Positions 18,137-28,110 of a stretch of 64,000 bases of DNA are shown one piece after another (the stretch's first letter is position 1; the number at the start of each line of letters is the position of its first letter). A program made the position numbers and the translations under genes. Under the pieces are notes generated by a model. The model searched no databases. It was not told where the DNA came from and saw nothing but the letters and a program-made list of their open reading frames with translations. The DNA is from Aquirickettsia sp965229725 (lineage in GTDB: Bacteria > Pseudomonadota > Alphaproteobacteria > Rickettsiales > Midichloriaceae), in the NCBI GenBank assembly GCA_965229725.1, contig OZ245923.1, positions 62,001-126,000 of the forward strand, written 5' to 3'.

Positions 18137-19641
18137 AGCGGTAATTCCCCTTGAGCATTATTTTTTGTTTTTTTCTTACCTAGTGTTTTTGGCAAGATAG
18201 ACTTGCGGCTACCATGTTTGGTTACGATTTTTTGAGTAGTTTCTTTATAAGCGGCATCAGTTTTTCTAAGGCTATAAAGCTTCTCTGCTGCTGAATTTCT
18301 CGCTGTCTTTTCATCAACAATTGGCATCGGATAGCCGTTCATTTGTGATTCAAGCTGCCATGGCATATGAATAAATGCTTGATCTATATATCGCAGTTCT
18401 GGAATCCAGTGGCGAATAAAAACACCTTCCGGATCTTGATCAATACCCTGTTTAATAGGGTTGTAGATACGAATCGCATTAATCCCTGTTGTGCCTGATT
18501 GCATTTGTACTTGGCTGTAATGAATACCTGGCTCATAGTCAGTAAATAGATTTGCCAGATGTAGGGCTGGTTTTCGCCAGTGAAGCCAGAGATGATAGCT
18601 CGCAAAGCTCATGACCATTGCACGCATACGAAAATTAAGCCAACCTGTAGCCGTCAAAGCACGCATACAGGCATCTACCATTGGATAGCCTGTCATTCCA
18701 CACTTCCAGCTTTTAAAATATTCATCATTAAAGTCTTGCTCTCTAAATACATTGTAAGCGGGATGCATATTTTCATATTCAATGCGTGGCTCATCTTCTA
18801 GCTTTTGAATGAAATGGCAGTGCCATCGTAGCCTGCCTGAGAATGAGCGTATTGCACTCCGCCATTTACCTTTGTCTCCGCAAGGGATCTTCTTTATTTC
18901 TTGATTACGCTGTTCGCAGGCTTGAAAAACTTCACGTATAGATAATGTACCAAATGCCAAATGTGCTGATAGCCTTGAACAGCTATCAAACGCAGTTACA
19001 GGGGACGACATTTCTTTGGTATAATCTTCGCCGCGTTCATCAAGAAAACTGTAAAGCAACTTTAGCCCTTCGTTTCGACCGCCTGATTGTATATCATTAA
19101 ATCCATCTTCTTGTAATCCAAGTTCTACATGAGTGGGTAATGCATCAGAACTCTCTTCTATCATTTTAAGGTTGGAAGGGGTGACAACGGCGATTTTCTT
19201 CATCTGGTAGTGCCAGCGTGCTGCCCAGCCATCACGATCTTGTAAATGACGTATCACACCATTTTGAACCGGTTCATACCATGGAATGTTTTGTGATTTG
19301 CACCAGATCTTCACAGTTTTATCGCGTTCATATGTCCAACCATTCCATGTTTCTTGATGTGACCATAACGCCTGAACATTGTGGCGTATATGAATATCTT
19401 CTAAAACATCAACTGCTCTTCCGGTTTTTATAACCAGCTTTTGTCCAAGTGTACTCAGCGATTGATCAAGTTTACGTAGGCATTCACGCAAAAATACATA
19501 ATGCCGGCGACTCATATCGGGCTGCTGCCATAGTTCTGGCTCAAGAATATAGAGTGGTAATACAGATCCACTTTTAGCGGCCTGTGCTAAGGCTTCATTA
19601 TCCTCTATTCGTAAATCTCTTTTGAACCAAACTATATGCAT
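18133..19641 (-). CDS. Cryptochrome/photolyase-family flavoprotein
   Basis: The second antenna-plus-FAD photolyase homologue (502 residues) in the operon. The N-terminus is HIVWFKRDLRIEDNEAL; the FAD-binding region includes TGYPMVDACMRALTATGWLN, FRMRAMVMSFASYHLWLHW and GINAIRIYNP. It belongs to a branch distinct from the adjacent CPD enzyme, so it may act on another lesion or serve as a light sensor; this is inferred. The basic C-terminal tail (KHGSRKSILPKTLGKKK) is an extension. It starts 1 bp from the stop of the SDR gene. Confidence 0.88.
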   Translation of the reverse strand: MHIVWFKRDLRIEDNEALAQAAKSGSVLPLYILEPELWQQPDMSRRHYVFLRECLRKLDQSLSTLGQKLVIKTGRAVDVLEDIHIRHNVQALWSHQETWNGWTYERDKTVKIWCKSQNIPWYEPVQNGVIRHLQDRDGWAARWHYQMKKIAVVTPSNLKMIEESSDALPTHVELGLQEDGFNDIQSGGRNEGLKLLYSFLDERGEDYTKEMSSPVTAFDSCSRLSAHLAFGTLSIREVFQACEQRNQEIKKIPCGDKGKWRSAIRSFSGRLRWHCHFIQKLEDEPRIEYENMHPAYNVFREQDFNDEYFKSWKCGMTGYPMVDACMRALTATGWLNFRMRAMVMSFASYHLWLHWRKPALHLANLFTDYEPGIHYSQVQMQSGTTGINAIRIYNPIKQGIDQDPEGVFIRHWIPELRYIDQAFIHMPWQLESQMNGYPMPIVDEKTARNSAAEKLYSLRKTDAAYKETTQKIVTKHGSRKSILPKTLGKKKTKNNAQGELPL

Positions 19642-20343
19642 TTATGGCAAGATCTCCTTACCGTCCCAAGAGAAACACTTCCCTGTCTGCTCTTGTGTTA
19701 GATCCTCTAAAACCTCCAAGAGTTTACCGGCAGAATATTCAGGCGTATATAGCTTCCCATCTGCTACATTGCCTTGAAATGGTTTTGATAAATCACTGTC
19801 AACAGTGCCAGGGTGCAGGCCGACGATAATCGCATACTTATTACTTCTGCTAATCTCAATCGATGCATTCTTGATGATCATATTAAGTGCTGCTTTTGAG
19901 GCACGATAGGCATACCAACCTCCAAGCTGATTATCAGATATACTACCCACACGCGCAGATAGCGCTGCGAATATTGATGATTGTTCTCTGTTAAGTTTAG
20001 GCAGAAAATATTTTGCAATAAGAGCGGGAATAATAGTATTAACACCAAAAATATGATGAAATTTTTTAGCTGATAAGTCTCTCAAAGATTTTTCCGGCAT
20101 GATCTCGTCGTCGTATAGTATGCCATTAGCCACAATGACTAAATCTAAAGGCCTTTCTTTTGCGGCCAGTTCAGCAGCTTCAGCAATCGAAAACTCGCTG
20201 TTATAATCAATTTGAAGCTCACCATTTCGAGAAAAAGCAAATAAACTTGCGTTCGGATTTTTTTTAGATACGAGTCTTGTAAAAGCATTTCCTATAGCAC
20301 CAGAAGCACCAATAATCACGATATTTTGTCGTTCTAAATTCAT
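19642..20343 (-). CDS. Short-chain dehydrogenase/reductase (CsgA/C-factor-like)
   Basis: A cytosolic NAD(P)-dependent SDR of 233 residues. It has the Rossmann glycine motif GASGAIG at residues 12-18, a NGILYDDE-type segment after beta-4, and the catalytic Y-x-x-x-K as YRASKAALNM. The length matches the C-factor-like subgroup often encoded in photolyase clusters. Its ATG overlaps the stop of the FAD oxidoreductase gene by 4 bp. The substrate is unknown. Confidence 0.85.
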   Translation of the reverse strand: MNLERQNIVIIGASGAIGNAFTRLVSKKNPNASLFAFSRNGELQIDYNSEFSIAEAAELAAKERPLDLVIVANGILYDDEIMPEKSLRDLSAKKFHHIFGVNTIIPALIAKYFLPKLNREQSSIFAALSARVGSISDNQLGGWYAYRASKAALNMIIKNASIEISRSNKYAIIVGLHPGTVDSDLSKPFQGNVADGKLYTPEYSAGKLLEVLEDLTQEQTGKCFSWDGKEILP

Positions 20344-21326
20344 AAAGCACTCTCTTTTATTGCATTTGCAAGGTTGTAGGCAGAGGTGAAAGCTCCTTCA
20401 ACGCGGCCATCAAGACACCAATCACCACAAGCAGCTAGTTTATGACCATGATCTATGAATATTGTGCTATTTTCGTCTTTTTTTGCAGCGCTTGCGTAGC
20501 GCCATCCATGAATGGTTTTGTAATCTGCTGAACTGACGTCATGTCCTATAATACTACTAGCTTCGTCAATTAAATGCTGCATTATTTTTTTACGATCATC
20601 TTCAAAATGGTCTTCTGCATATTCTTCAGATGAATGCACCATCAGAGTGAAGCGATCTGCTCGTTCCGGCTTATAACTATTTACCGCAATCCAACCTAAG
20701 TCTGAATTTGTTACATGAGCGGCCTCGAATTCGAGAAGAAGACTTTGCTCAAACCCAAGCATAAGCGAAAAACATGCACGCATATCAATGTCTTTGATAT
20801 TGTTATGATATGCAAAGAATTCAGGCAGAAGCTCTGCGGCTTGTGGCGAGGGTGCTGTACATATAACCCAATCAAAGCCATTGTAATTCTCACCTTTATC
20901 ATCGGTTAATTGCCATTTTTTATCATGCTCAAGAGATACAATCAGTGTGTTGATATAAACATTCAGACCCTCAGCTAAATATTTGGCAACCCTATTCATC
21001 CTTGGAACACCTACATAGCGTGGCTCCTCGTCAATCCAGTTTCGACGCTCTATTATTTGATTGCCCTCAAACTTAACATAGCGCGCATTCCATCGCTCAA
21101 TAATAGCTTGATCTATCAGTGGCTGAATGAAATCTTGAAATGGTCGTGTTCTCGCTGTGAAATATTGTGCTCCATGATCAAAGAAGTATGGTTCAGCACG
21201 CCTTGTTGACATACGGCCACTGACTCCACGTGCCTTCTCAAAAAGGTGAATCTCAGCATGATCTTTTAATAAATAAGCGGCTGATATTCCTGATAAACCA
21301 GCGCCAATGATAGCAATTTTTTTCAT
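20340..21326 (-). CDS. FAD-dependent oxidoreductase (renalase/amine-oxidase-like)
   Basis: An NAD(P)/FAD flavoprotein of 328 residues. The N-terminal dinucleotide-binding loop is KKIAIIGAGLSGISAAYLLK, followed by LFEKARGVSGRMSTRR and FDHGAQYFTARTRPF, and a C-terminal ACGDWCLDGRVEGAFTS that closes the FAD site. I prefer ATG 21326 to the upstream ATG 21371 because the fold starts there. It is the first intact gene of the overlapping photolyase operon and may supply reduced flavin or act on an unknown substrate; both are inference. Confidence 0.86.
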   Translation of the reverse strand: MKKIAIIGAGLSGISAAYLLKDHAEIHLFEKARGVSGRMSTRRAEPYFFDHGAQYFTARTRPFQDFIQPLIDQAIIERWNARYVKFEGNQIIERRNWIDEEPRYVGVPRMNRVAKYLAEGLNVYINTLIVSLEHDKKWQLTDDKGENYNGFDWVICTAPSPQAAELLPEFFAYHNNIKDIDMRACFSLMLGFEQSLLLEFEAAHVTNSDLGWIAVNSYKPERADRFTLMVHSSEEYAEDHFEDDRKKIMQHLIDEASSIIGHDVSSADYKTIHGWRYASAAKKDENSTIFIDHGHKLAACGDWCLDGRVEGAFTSAYNLANAIKESAL

Positions 21327-21388
21327 GATACAATTCCTAAAATAATAAGTAAAATCATTTGAACATGGCAATGCTGTTCCCAGTGAGC

Positions 21389-21490
21389 TTAAGCCAAAAA
21401 TAAGTAAAGAACAAGTCCATATGCACTGATTAAAAAACTAACAAATTTTTTGCCAATAAATCCTGTTTTACCTGTTATTAAAAATTTCAT
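21389..21490 (-). pseudogene. NAD-dependent epimerase 5' remnant
   Basis: From ATG 21490 a 33-codon frame reads MKFLITGKTGFIGKKFVSFL then stops. This is the N-terminal Rossmann start (usual MKxLITGATGFIG) of an extended SDR or nucleotide-sugar-epimerase-like protein. It lies just upstream of the photolyase operon, whose relatives in free-living bacteria often include such a gene, so it is probably the cut edge of the acquired cassette. Confidence 0.65.
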
Positions 21491-21504
21491 TTTGCCTACC
21501 CTAA

Positions 21505-22503
21505 TCAATATAAATTTTCTTTATCAGTCACTTTACCTTTAAATAATGAATACACAAAAATTGAATATCCAATTACAATTGGTAATGAAATGCAAATTAC
21601 GATTGAAACAAATTTTAATGTCTCTGGAGGAGCAGAAGCATCCCATATAGTTATATCAGGTATAATTATATATGGCCAAAGGCTAATTCCTAACCCAAAA
21701 AAACACAATATAAAAATACTGATAGCACTTATGAACGGCAAATAGTCATATTGTCTTTTTATTCCAAATAAGATTAAATAAATTGATAAACCGGTGAGAA
21801 AAGGAACTGGAGATAAAAACAAAATATTTGGAAAATTAAACCACCTTTCCGCGATGAAATCATGCTGATATGGAGTTTTTACGCTAATCATTATAATGAA
21901 TAATATTACCATTATCAGAATGGGCTTTGTAATATTTTGAGCCCATTTCCTTGTTATACCTTGAGTTTTCATAATTACCCAAGTAGACCCTAACAAACCA
22001 TAAGCAATAATCATTGCGAATCCGGTAGTAATAGTAAAAGGATTTAAGAAAATCAAACTATTACCACAATTCTTAAATGCATCACTATTGATACCTTCAA
22101 CAATAGCTCCTATAATTATTCCTTGTGAAAAAGTTGCAATATAGGAGCCAATAATAAATGACCAATCCCAAATCCATCTTGATTTTATTGCTTTTAATCT
22201 AAATTCAAAAGCAAGGCCTCTAAAAATTAATGAAGTAACCATAAGCATTATAGGCGCATAAAGCGCTGGGATTATAATAGAATAAGCTTTAGGAAAAGCT
22301 GCAAATAAAACTCCTGTGCCATATATTAGCCAAGTTTCATTTCCATCCCATACGGGTGCAATACTGCTCATCATTCTATTTTTACATTTATCAGTGGGAG
22401 CCCAAGGGAATATAATACCAATGCCTAAATCAAATCCATCGAGTATAACATACATTATTATACCAAAAATTATAAGCCCTGCACAAAGTAGAACAATATC
22501 CAT
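21505..22503 (-). CDS. cydB: Cytochrome bd quinol oxidase subunit II
   Basis: Inner-membrane subunit II of the bd-type terminal oxidase that reduces oxygen to water using quinol. It is 332 residues with about eight to nine membrane helices. The N-terminal YVILDGFDLGIGIIFPW and WDGNETWLIYGTGVLFAAFP segments are diagnostic. It starts 2 bp after the cydA stop, so the two form one operon. ATG at 22503. Intact. Confidence 0.95.
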   Translation of the reverse strand: MDIVLLCAGLIIFGIIMYVILDGFDLGIGIIFPWAPTDKCKNRMMSSIAPVWDGNETWLIYGTGVLFAAFPKAYSIIIPALYAPIMLMVTSLIFRGLAFEFRLKAIKSRWIWDWSFIIGSYIATFSQGIIIGAIVEGINSDAFKNCGNSLIFLNPFTITTGFAMIIAYGLLGSTWVIMKTQGITRKWAQNITKPILIMVILFIIMISVKTPYQHDFIAERWFNFPNILFLSPVPFLTGLSIYLILFGIKRQYDYLPFISAISIFILCFFGLGISLWPYIIIPDITIWDASAPPETLKFVSIVICISLPIVIGYSIFVYSLFKGKVTDKENLY

Positions 22504-22505
22504 TT

Positions 22506-23900
22506 TTATTTACCTGATATTACATGAGTTGTGTGGCTTGCAGTTGGGACCCATTTAGAATCTTCTTTATCCATTTCTTTTAAAACATCATCTGGAGATA
22601 ATGGTCCTTTTTTGACTAAAAACCCTGAATAAACTAAGAAGGCTATAAAAATTATAGGATATACTATTAGAAATGTTGAAAAAGAGCCTATGACTAACTC
22701 TGGCCTTACATCAGAAATTGATTTAGATGTTTTTAATATATTATTAATAACCCATGGCTGCCTTCCAGCTTCAGCCACTATCCATCCTGATATAGTGCTA
22801 ATAAATCCAGCAGGCGTTAATAATACACATAACCATAAAAATGGTTTATAGGAATATAATTTATTCTTAAATCTTAATATTAGTCCAATTATAGATGTGA
22901 ATAAAAAAATAAAACCAAGACCTACCATAATTCTAAATGTATAAAAAACTAGTGGTATATTAGGTCTGCTATCTTTGGGCCACTCTTTTATTCCCTTCAC
23001 TTCTCCATTAGGATCATGAGTTAATATAATACTAGAAAGTTTTGGAATTTCTATCGAATATAAATTCTTTTCTAGCTTCTCTGAAGGAATGCCAAATAAT
23101 ACTGTAGGAGCACCTTTTGATGTGTCCCATAACCCCTCCATAGCAGCTATTTTTAAAGGCTGGTATTTAATAGTATTTAGCCCATGCATATCCCCCATAA
23201 ATATTTGTAGTGGCACTATAATCAATAATACCCATAGAGCTAAAGACAAACCTTTTTTTGATACTTCTAGATATTTGTGCTTTATAATATAATAGGAAAA
23301 GATACCTGCTAACAATAAGGATGCAGTAGTGTAGCAAGCCAAAATCATATGAATCAATCTATACGGAAATGAAGGATTAAATATTACTTTCAGCCAATCA
23401 TCTATTCTTATAATACCATCCACAATATGAATTCCATCTGGTGTATGCATCCATGAATTAAGTGATAGTATCCAAAAAGCTGAGTGGTGAGTTCCTAAAA
23501 CTACAAGTAGGGTGGCAGTTAAATGAATCTTAGGTGAGAATCTTTTCCAGCCAAAGATCATAACGCCGATAAAAGCTGCTTCTAGGAAAAAAGCTGTCAT
23601 CACTTCAACTCCAATTAATGGGCCTATTACTGATCCAGCTAATTCAGAAAATTTACTAAAGTTAGTTCCAAATTGAAAAGACATTGGAATACCAGTTACC
23701 ACTCCCATCCCAAATGCTAGAGCAAATATTTTAACCCAAAACTTATAGAGACTAAGATAAACTTTATTATTTGTTTTGAGCCACATAATTTCCATTATTA
23801 ACAGGAAAAGACCTAAGCCAATGTTGACTGTAGGCCATATAATATGGAATCCAATAGTAAATGCAAATTGAGCTCTTGAAAGTATTTCTGTGGTCAACAT
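22506..23900 (-). CDS. cydA: Cytochrome bd quinol oxidase subunit I
   Basis: Subunit I carries haems b558, b595 and d and the quinol site. It is 464 residues. H19 in FTIGFHIIWP is the haem b595 ligand; GMGVVTGIPMSFQFGTNF and GWIVAEAGRQPWVI are conserved. The length is shorter than E. coli CydA (522), consistent with the short Q-loop or cyanide-insensitive-oxidase subtype. It suits microaerobic intracellular respiration. ATG at 23900, followed directly by cydB. Confidence 0.95.
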   Translation of the reverse strand: MLTTEILSRAQFAFTIGFHIIWPTVNIGLGLFLLIMEIMWLKTNNKVYLSLYKFWVKIFALAFGMGVVTGIPMSFQFGTNFSKFSELAGSVIGPLIGVEVMTAFFLEAAFIGVMIFGWKRFSPKIHLTATLLVVLGTHHSAFWILSLNSWMHTPDGIHIVDGIIRIDDWLKVIFNPSFPYRLIHMILACYTTASLLLAGIFSYYIIKHKYLEVSKKGLSLALWVLLIIVPLQIFMGDMHGLNTIKYQPLKIAAMEGLWDTSKGAPTVLFGIPSEKLEKNLYSIEIPKLSSIILTHDPNGEVKGIKEWPKDSRPNIPLVFYTFRIMVGLGFIFLFTSIIGLILRFKNKLYSYKPFLWLCVLLTPAGFISTISGWIVAEAGRQPWVINNILKTSKSISDVRPELVIGSFSTFLIVYPIIFIAFLVYSGFLVKKGPLSPDDVLKEMDKEDSKWVPTASHTTHVISGK

Positions 23901-24012
23901 AATCTTTTATACTTTGGTTACACAAGTATTATACTATAATTTTTTACACTGCAAAACCCCTTGTTATAATATTATGAAGATTGTATGATTAATTGAATAA
24001 AACATTGGATTT

Positions 24013-24600
24013 ATGAATAACAAGTGGACATATATTATATTATTAATTTTTATTGTTGTGATAAGTTGTGTATTAATAGGCCCGTTTATGAGTAATGTTG
24101 AGCAACCTAAATATCAAGTTATTTCATCTCAAAAAAATATAGATATAAGAAAATATGACCCTATGGTTATAGCTGAGGTTGAGATTCAAGCAGAGCGTAA
24201 AGAAGCAATAAAGGGTGGATTTAAAATTTTAGCAGATTATATATTTGGTAATAATAAATCAAAAGAAAATATTTCAATGACAGCGCCAGTTAGACAACAA
24301 AAAGTTCAGGAAAATTGGCAAATAAGCTTTATAATGCCTTCTGAATATAATATAGAAACACTTCCCAAACCTGCCAATAAAAATATAAATCTTAAAGCAG
24401 TTTCTGATAGAAAATATATAGTTATTAACTTTTCAGGTAGGAACTCAGATCAAAATATTAAGCTTCATGAAAAGAAGATTAAGAAGTATATAGCAGAAAA
24501 TGAAATACAGGTTTTATCGACACCGATATATGCATTTTATAATCCACCTTGGACTTTGCCATTTCTAAGACATAATGAAATTATGATGGAGATTAGCTGA
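24013..24600 (+). CDS. SOUL-family haem-binding protein, membrane-anchored
   Basis: A 195-residue protein. Residues 7-28 are one hydrophobic helix, a signal anchor; the rest matches the SOUL/HBP fold: YQVISSQKNIDIRKYDPMVI, NISMTAPVRQQK and WQISFIMPSEY are the conserved strands. SOUL proteins bind haem or tetrapyrroles. It is transcribed divergently from cydAB and close to hemH, so a role in haem handling in the envelope is plausible. Confidence 0.85.
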   Translation: MNNKWTYIILLIFIVVISCVLIGPFMSNVEQPKYQVISSQKNIDIRKYDPMVIAEVEIQAERKEAIKGGFKILADYIFGNNKSKENISMTAPVRQQKVQENWQISFIMPSEYNIETLPKPANKNINLKAVSDRKYIVINFSGRNSDQNIKLHEKKIKKYIAENEIQVLSTPIYAFYNPPWTLPFLRHNEIMMEIS

Positions 24601-24832
24601 ATGAAGGGTTATATATACATAAGTAATAGAACTAATACTTCACTATTTTAACTTTCTTCAGCTAATATACTACCCTTAATATCTATAAAGTACTTTTATT
24701 TCCTATTTCTATACGATACCTAGTTAACGTTAATTATATCTTGATACTTGATGATTAAAAAAATGAATATTATTAGCATTTTATTTTTGTTCTATATATG
24801 CGATACAATTATGAATAAAAATTAAATAATCT

Positions 24833-25771
24833 ATGGAATTATTGATTACAATATCAAATAATTTTTTATCTCCCCTTATTCTTTTTTTCCTTTTAGGGAT
24901 TATTGCTGGCGTAATAAAATCAGACCTAAGTATACCATCAAGTATAAGTAAATATTTAACTATCTATCTAATGATGTCCATAGGTTTTAAAGGTGGTTAT
25001 AGCATTTTACTCGATAACGAAATTAACTTACAGATGATATTGTTAATAATTTCTGGCGCGATGATTAGCTTTTTACTTCCATTTTTAGGCTTTTGGTTAC
25101 TAAATTTATATACAAAATTAGATAATGCTACAGCTGCTGCAGTTGCAGCGCATTACGGGTCTGTGAGCATAGTTACATTTGCTACAGCAGTGTCATTCAT
25201 AAAGTTTTATGAATTGCAGCACAAAAGTTATATAATTTCCATATTAGCTATTATGGAGGCTCCTGCTATTTTATCAGGTTTATACATTGCTCACAAAAAA
25301 GCGCCTAAAACGAGAAATCATAAAAAAGAAGAAAAGAAACTTTATAGAGAGATTTTTACTAATGGCTCTATATTACTATTACTTGGTTCTTTTTTGATTG
25401 GCCTTATAACTGGTGAAAGTGGTTTTCAAAAAGTTGAAGCATTCTTGATAACTCCCTTTAATGGAATTTTATGCCTATTTTTATTGGATATGGGGCTTAT
25501 AGTTGCAAAAGAATTTCACTATTTTAAAAAATTTACTTTTTCTCTACTTATATTTGGAATTTATATGCCAATTATTAGTGCTTTAATCGGAATGATTTTA
25601 TGTTTTATTATCGGTTTAGACGTAGGGACTACTTTATTATTTACCGTATTATGTTCTAGTGCATCTTATATCGCTGTTCCTGCTGCAATGAGGCTTGCTT
25701 TGCCTGAAGCCAAAGCCGGAATATATATCCCTATGTCACTTGCTATTACATTTCCATTAATATTATATTAG
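24833..25771 (+). CDS. SbtA-like sodium-dependent permease
   Basis: A 312-residue integral membrane protein with about ten helices in two inverted halves, matching the Sbt_1 (former DUF897) family whose cyanobacterial member SbtA imports bicarbonate. Visible family segments include YLMMSIGFKGG in the first half, DNATAAAVAAHYGSVSIVTF and CSSASYIAVPAAMRLALPEA. The substrate in a heterotrophic intracellular bacterium is uncertain. It stands alone. Confidence 0.82.
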   Translation: MELLITISNNFLSPLILFFLLGIIAGVIKSDLSIPSSISKYLTIYLMMSIGFKGGYSILLDNEINLQMILLIISGAMISFLLPFLGFWLLNLYTKLDNATAAAVAAHYGSVSIVTFATAVSFIKFYELQHKSYIISILAIMEAPAILSGLYIAHKKAPKTRNHKKEEKKLYREIFTNGSILLLLGSFLIGLITGESGFQKVEAFLITPFNGILCLFLLDMGLIVAKEFHYFKKFTFSLLIFGIYMPIISALIGMILCFIIGLDVGTTLLFTVLCSSASYIAVPAAMRLALPEAKAGIYIPMSLAITFPLILY

Positions 25772-26040
25772 GCATTCCAATTTATTACTTCATAATCTGT
25801 ATTTACTTTCAATAATATGACTCTCATTATATAATAATTGCATAGGTGATTGCATGCTTACAAAAAGAATATGAGAACTATATCAAAGATTTTCCAACTT
25901 AGGAGGGGGCTCTCAGCGCATCTAACTTAACACTGGCTCTACTGTTATGCGCGCTGTTATTAAAAATAACTTTGTTGGAATTATAATTGTGCTATTGCCT
26001 AAATTTTTTATTTGACTTTCTTTAGTGATAATATAGTTAA
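25772..26040. other. Intergenic region between convergent genes
   Basis: 269 bases between the SbtA-like gene and hemH. I see no supported gene; the slightly GC-richer piece around 25910-25960 may be a decayed coding remnant, but no family is recognised. Confidence 0.3.
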
Positions 26041-27072
26041 TTAGGTTTTCCATAAATTAGACTCCAATAAATTACCAATCAACTTAATCCCATCATCACT
26101 ATCATTTAGACATGGAATAAGAGAAAAATTCTTTCCCCCTAGTTCTAAAAATAAGTCTTTATATTCCATGCTAACCTCTTCTAATGTTTCTATGCAATCA
26201 GATGCAAAGCCTGGCGTTATTACAATTAAATTTTTAACTCCTTTATTTACCAATTCTTTTAGAACATCAGCTGTATATGGCCTTAGCCATTCCTTTGGGC
26301 CAAATCTAGACTGAAAACTAATGTGATTTTCTATTCCAATTTTTTGTTTTTTCAGCTCTTCATTAAAAAGGCGATTTGTTTTATTGCAAAAACATGAATA
26401 AGGGTCTCCTTTTTCAAAATATATTTTTGGAATTCCATGGTAAGATGATAATATTGCATCAGGCTTAAAATTAATGGTCTTGATATGATTCCTAACACTA
26501 TTTACCAAAGATTTAATATATATACTATTATCTGGATATTGACCTGCAATTCTAATTTCTGGTTGCCATCTAATCTTTTTTAGAACTCTATATATTTCAT
26601 CGCATATTGTTGCTGTTGTGGCTGAGCAATATTGAGGATATAGTGGTATAAATATAATTTTCTTACATCCTTTTTTAATCAATTCGCTAATCTTAAATTC
26701 AATTGATGGATTTCCGTAACGCATTGCATAATCAACAATTAAATTTGAGTAATTTTTATTTACTAATACCTGTAGTTTTTTAGCTTGAGATTTGGTGTAA
26801 TATTTTAAAGGTGATTCATCAACATCATTCATCCATATTTGCTGGTATTTTTTACCACTTGTAAATGGACGAAATGGTAAAATGAATAAGTGAAGAATCA
26901 ATTTCCATAATATAGGATTTACCTCTATTACTCTTTGGTCCATTAAAAATTCTTTTAAATATTTTCTAACGGCAAAGTATCCATATCCATCTGGGGTTCC
27001 TAAATTTAAAATTAATACCCCTGTTTTATTATCAATCTTAGGATGATTATCTGGCAAATTACTTTTAATCAT
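26041..27072 (-). CDS. hemH: Ferrochelatase
   Basis: Inserts Fe2+ into protoporphyrin IX, the last step of haem synthesis. It is 343 residues: N-terminal TGVLILNLGTPDG, VDYAMRYGNPSIEF, catalytic His in ILSSYHGIPKIYF, and FGPKEWLRPYT followed by ITPGFASDCIETLEEVSME. All family landmarks are present. ATG at 27072. Haem supply is consistent with the bd oxidase and SOUL protein nearby. Confidence 0.95.
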   Translation of the reverse strand: MIKSNLPDNHPKIDNKTGVLILNLGTPDGYGYFAVRKYLKEFLMDQRVIEVNPILWKLILHLFILPFRPFTSGKKYQQIWMNDVDESPLKYYTKSQAKKLQVLVNKNYSNLIVDYAMRYGNPSIEFKISELIKKGCKKIIFIPLYPQYCSATTATICDEIYRVLKKIRWQPEIRIAGQYPDNSIYIKSLVNSVRNHIKTINFKPDAILSSYHGIPKIYFEKGDPYSCFCNKTNRLFNEELKKQKIGIENHISFQSRFGPKEWLRPYTADVLKELVNKGVKNLIVITPGFASDCIETLEEVSMEYKDLFLELGGKNFSLIPCLNDSDDGIKLIGNLLESNLWKT

Positions 27073-27348
27073 TTTTTAGGTTTTTATTATTATTTAGTTT
27101 TCTTTTATTTTGGTAATAATGTAATTTACATTATTATCTTCTATTTGTTGGGGGTCCCAGAGTTTTTTTAAATTTATTTTTCAACAATCCCTTAGATTGG
27201 TGTTTAAAGTAATCTATTAATTTCATAAATGTCATTTTTGTTCCAAAACTATTTCCGTTTACTTTATTCTAAATATTCTTTTAAGTTTTTCTGTCATCTA
27301 ATTTTTATGTGCGGACATACGACTCCTTTATTTTGATTTGTAAAAATA

Positions 27349-27936
27349 TTAATTCTTCATATTTTTAAATGCAAAGCCCCATTGGAGATAGTTAACGATA
27401 GAATTTAGATATTTCAACCTATCGTTTTTATAATCAATGTAATATGCATGCTCCCAAGCATCTATAGTAAGTAATGGTATTTTGTCATGAATCAAAGGGT
27501 TATCAGCATTGCTTGTTTGTAGAAGTGAAAGTTTCATAGTATCTTTGTCTTGTACAAGCCATATCCAACCACTACCAAATAGCGTTATTCCCGCTTCCAT
27601 AAATTTCTTTGTAAAATTTTCGTAATCACCAAAATCTTTATATATACGATCTGATAGCTCTGGTGATTTCTCGCATTTCTTGCCAATTGATTGCCAGTAA
27701 AAATCATGATTCCATATTTGCGCTGCATTATTGTATATGGCTCTATGATTACTTTTATGAGAAAGCATAATAATCTCCTCAAGACCTAGTTCAGAATATT
27801 TAGTATTTTCAATTAAACTATTTAATTTTTTAACGTAGCCTAAATGGTGCTTATCATAATGAAAATCTAAAGTCTCTTTTGTAAGAACTGGTGTAAATAA
27901 ATCTTTTTCATAAGGTAAGGGTTGCGCTTTAATCAT
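27349..27936 (-). CDS. sodB: Iron superoxide dismutase
   Basis: Converts superoxide to peroxide and oxygen in the cytoplasm. It is 195 residues with metal ligands H26 (DFHYDKHH), H77 (WNHDFYW), D159 and H163 (TIDAWEHAYY). LFGSGWIWLV and the residue pattern around the ligands fit the Fe/Mn family; Fe is the usual metal in alphaproteobacterial SodB of this length. ATG at 27936, monocistronic. Confidence 0.93.
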   Translation of the reverse strand: MIKAQPLPYEKDLFTPVLTKETLDFHYDKHHLGYVKKLNSLIENTKYSELGLEEIIMLSHKSNHRAIYNNAAQIWNHDFYWQSIGKKCEKSPELSDRIYKDFGDYENFTKKFMEAGITLFGSGWIWLVQDKDTMKLSLLQTSNADNPLIHDKIPLLTIDAWEHAYYIDYKNDRLKYLNSIVNYLQWGFAFKNMKN

Positions 27937-28110
27937 ATATGTCCTTTTTCAAGTTTTTTAGCACTATAGCATCTGGTAGTATAAGGTAAAATTTTTCAAA
28001 TTCATATATTTATTAATGCATTACTATAGGCTTAATAATTTCTTCTTTTTGTTCAATTAAATAAAGACTAGAACTTTCTAAAATTACAATATCTTCATAT
28101 TGACAATTAC

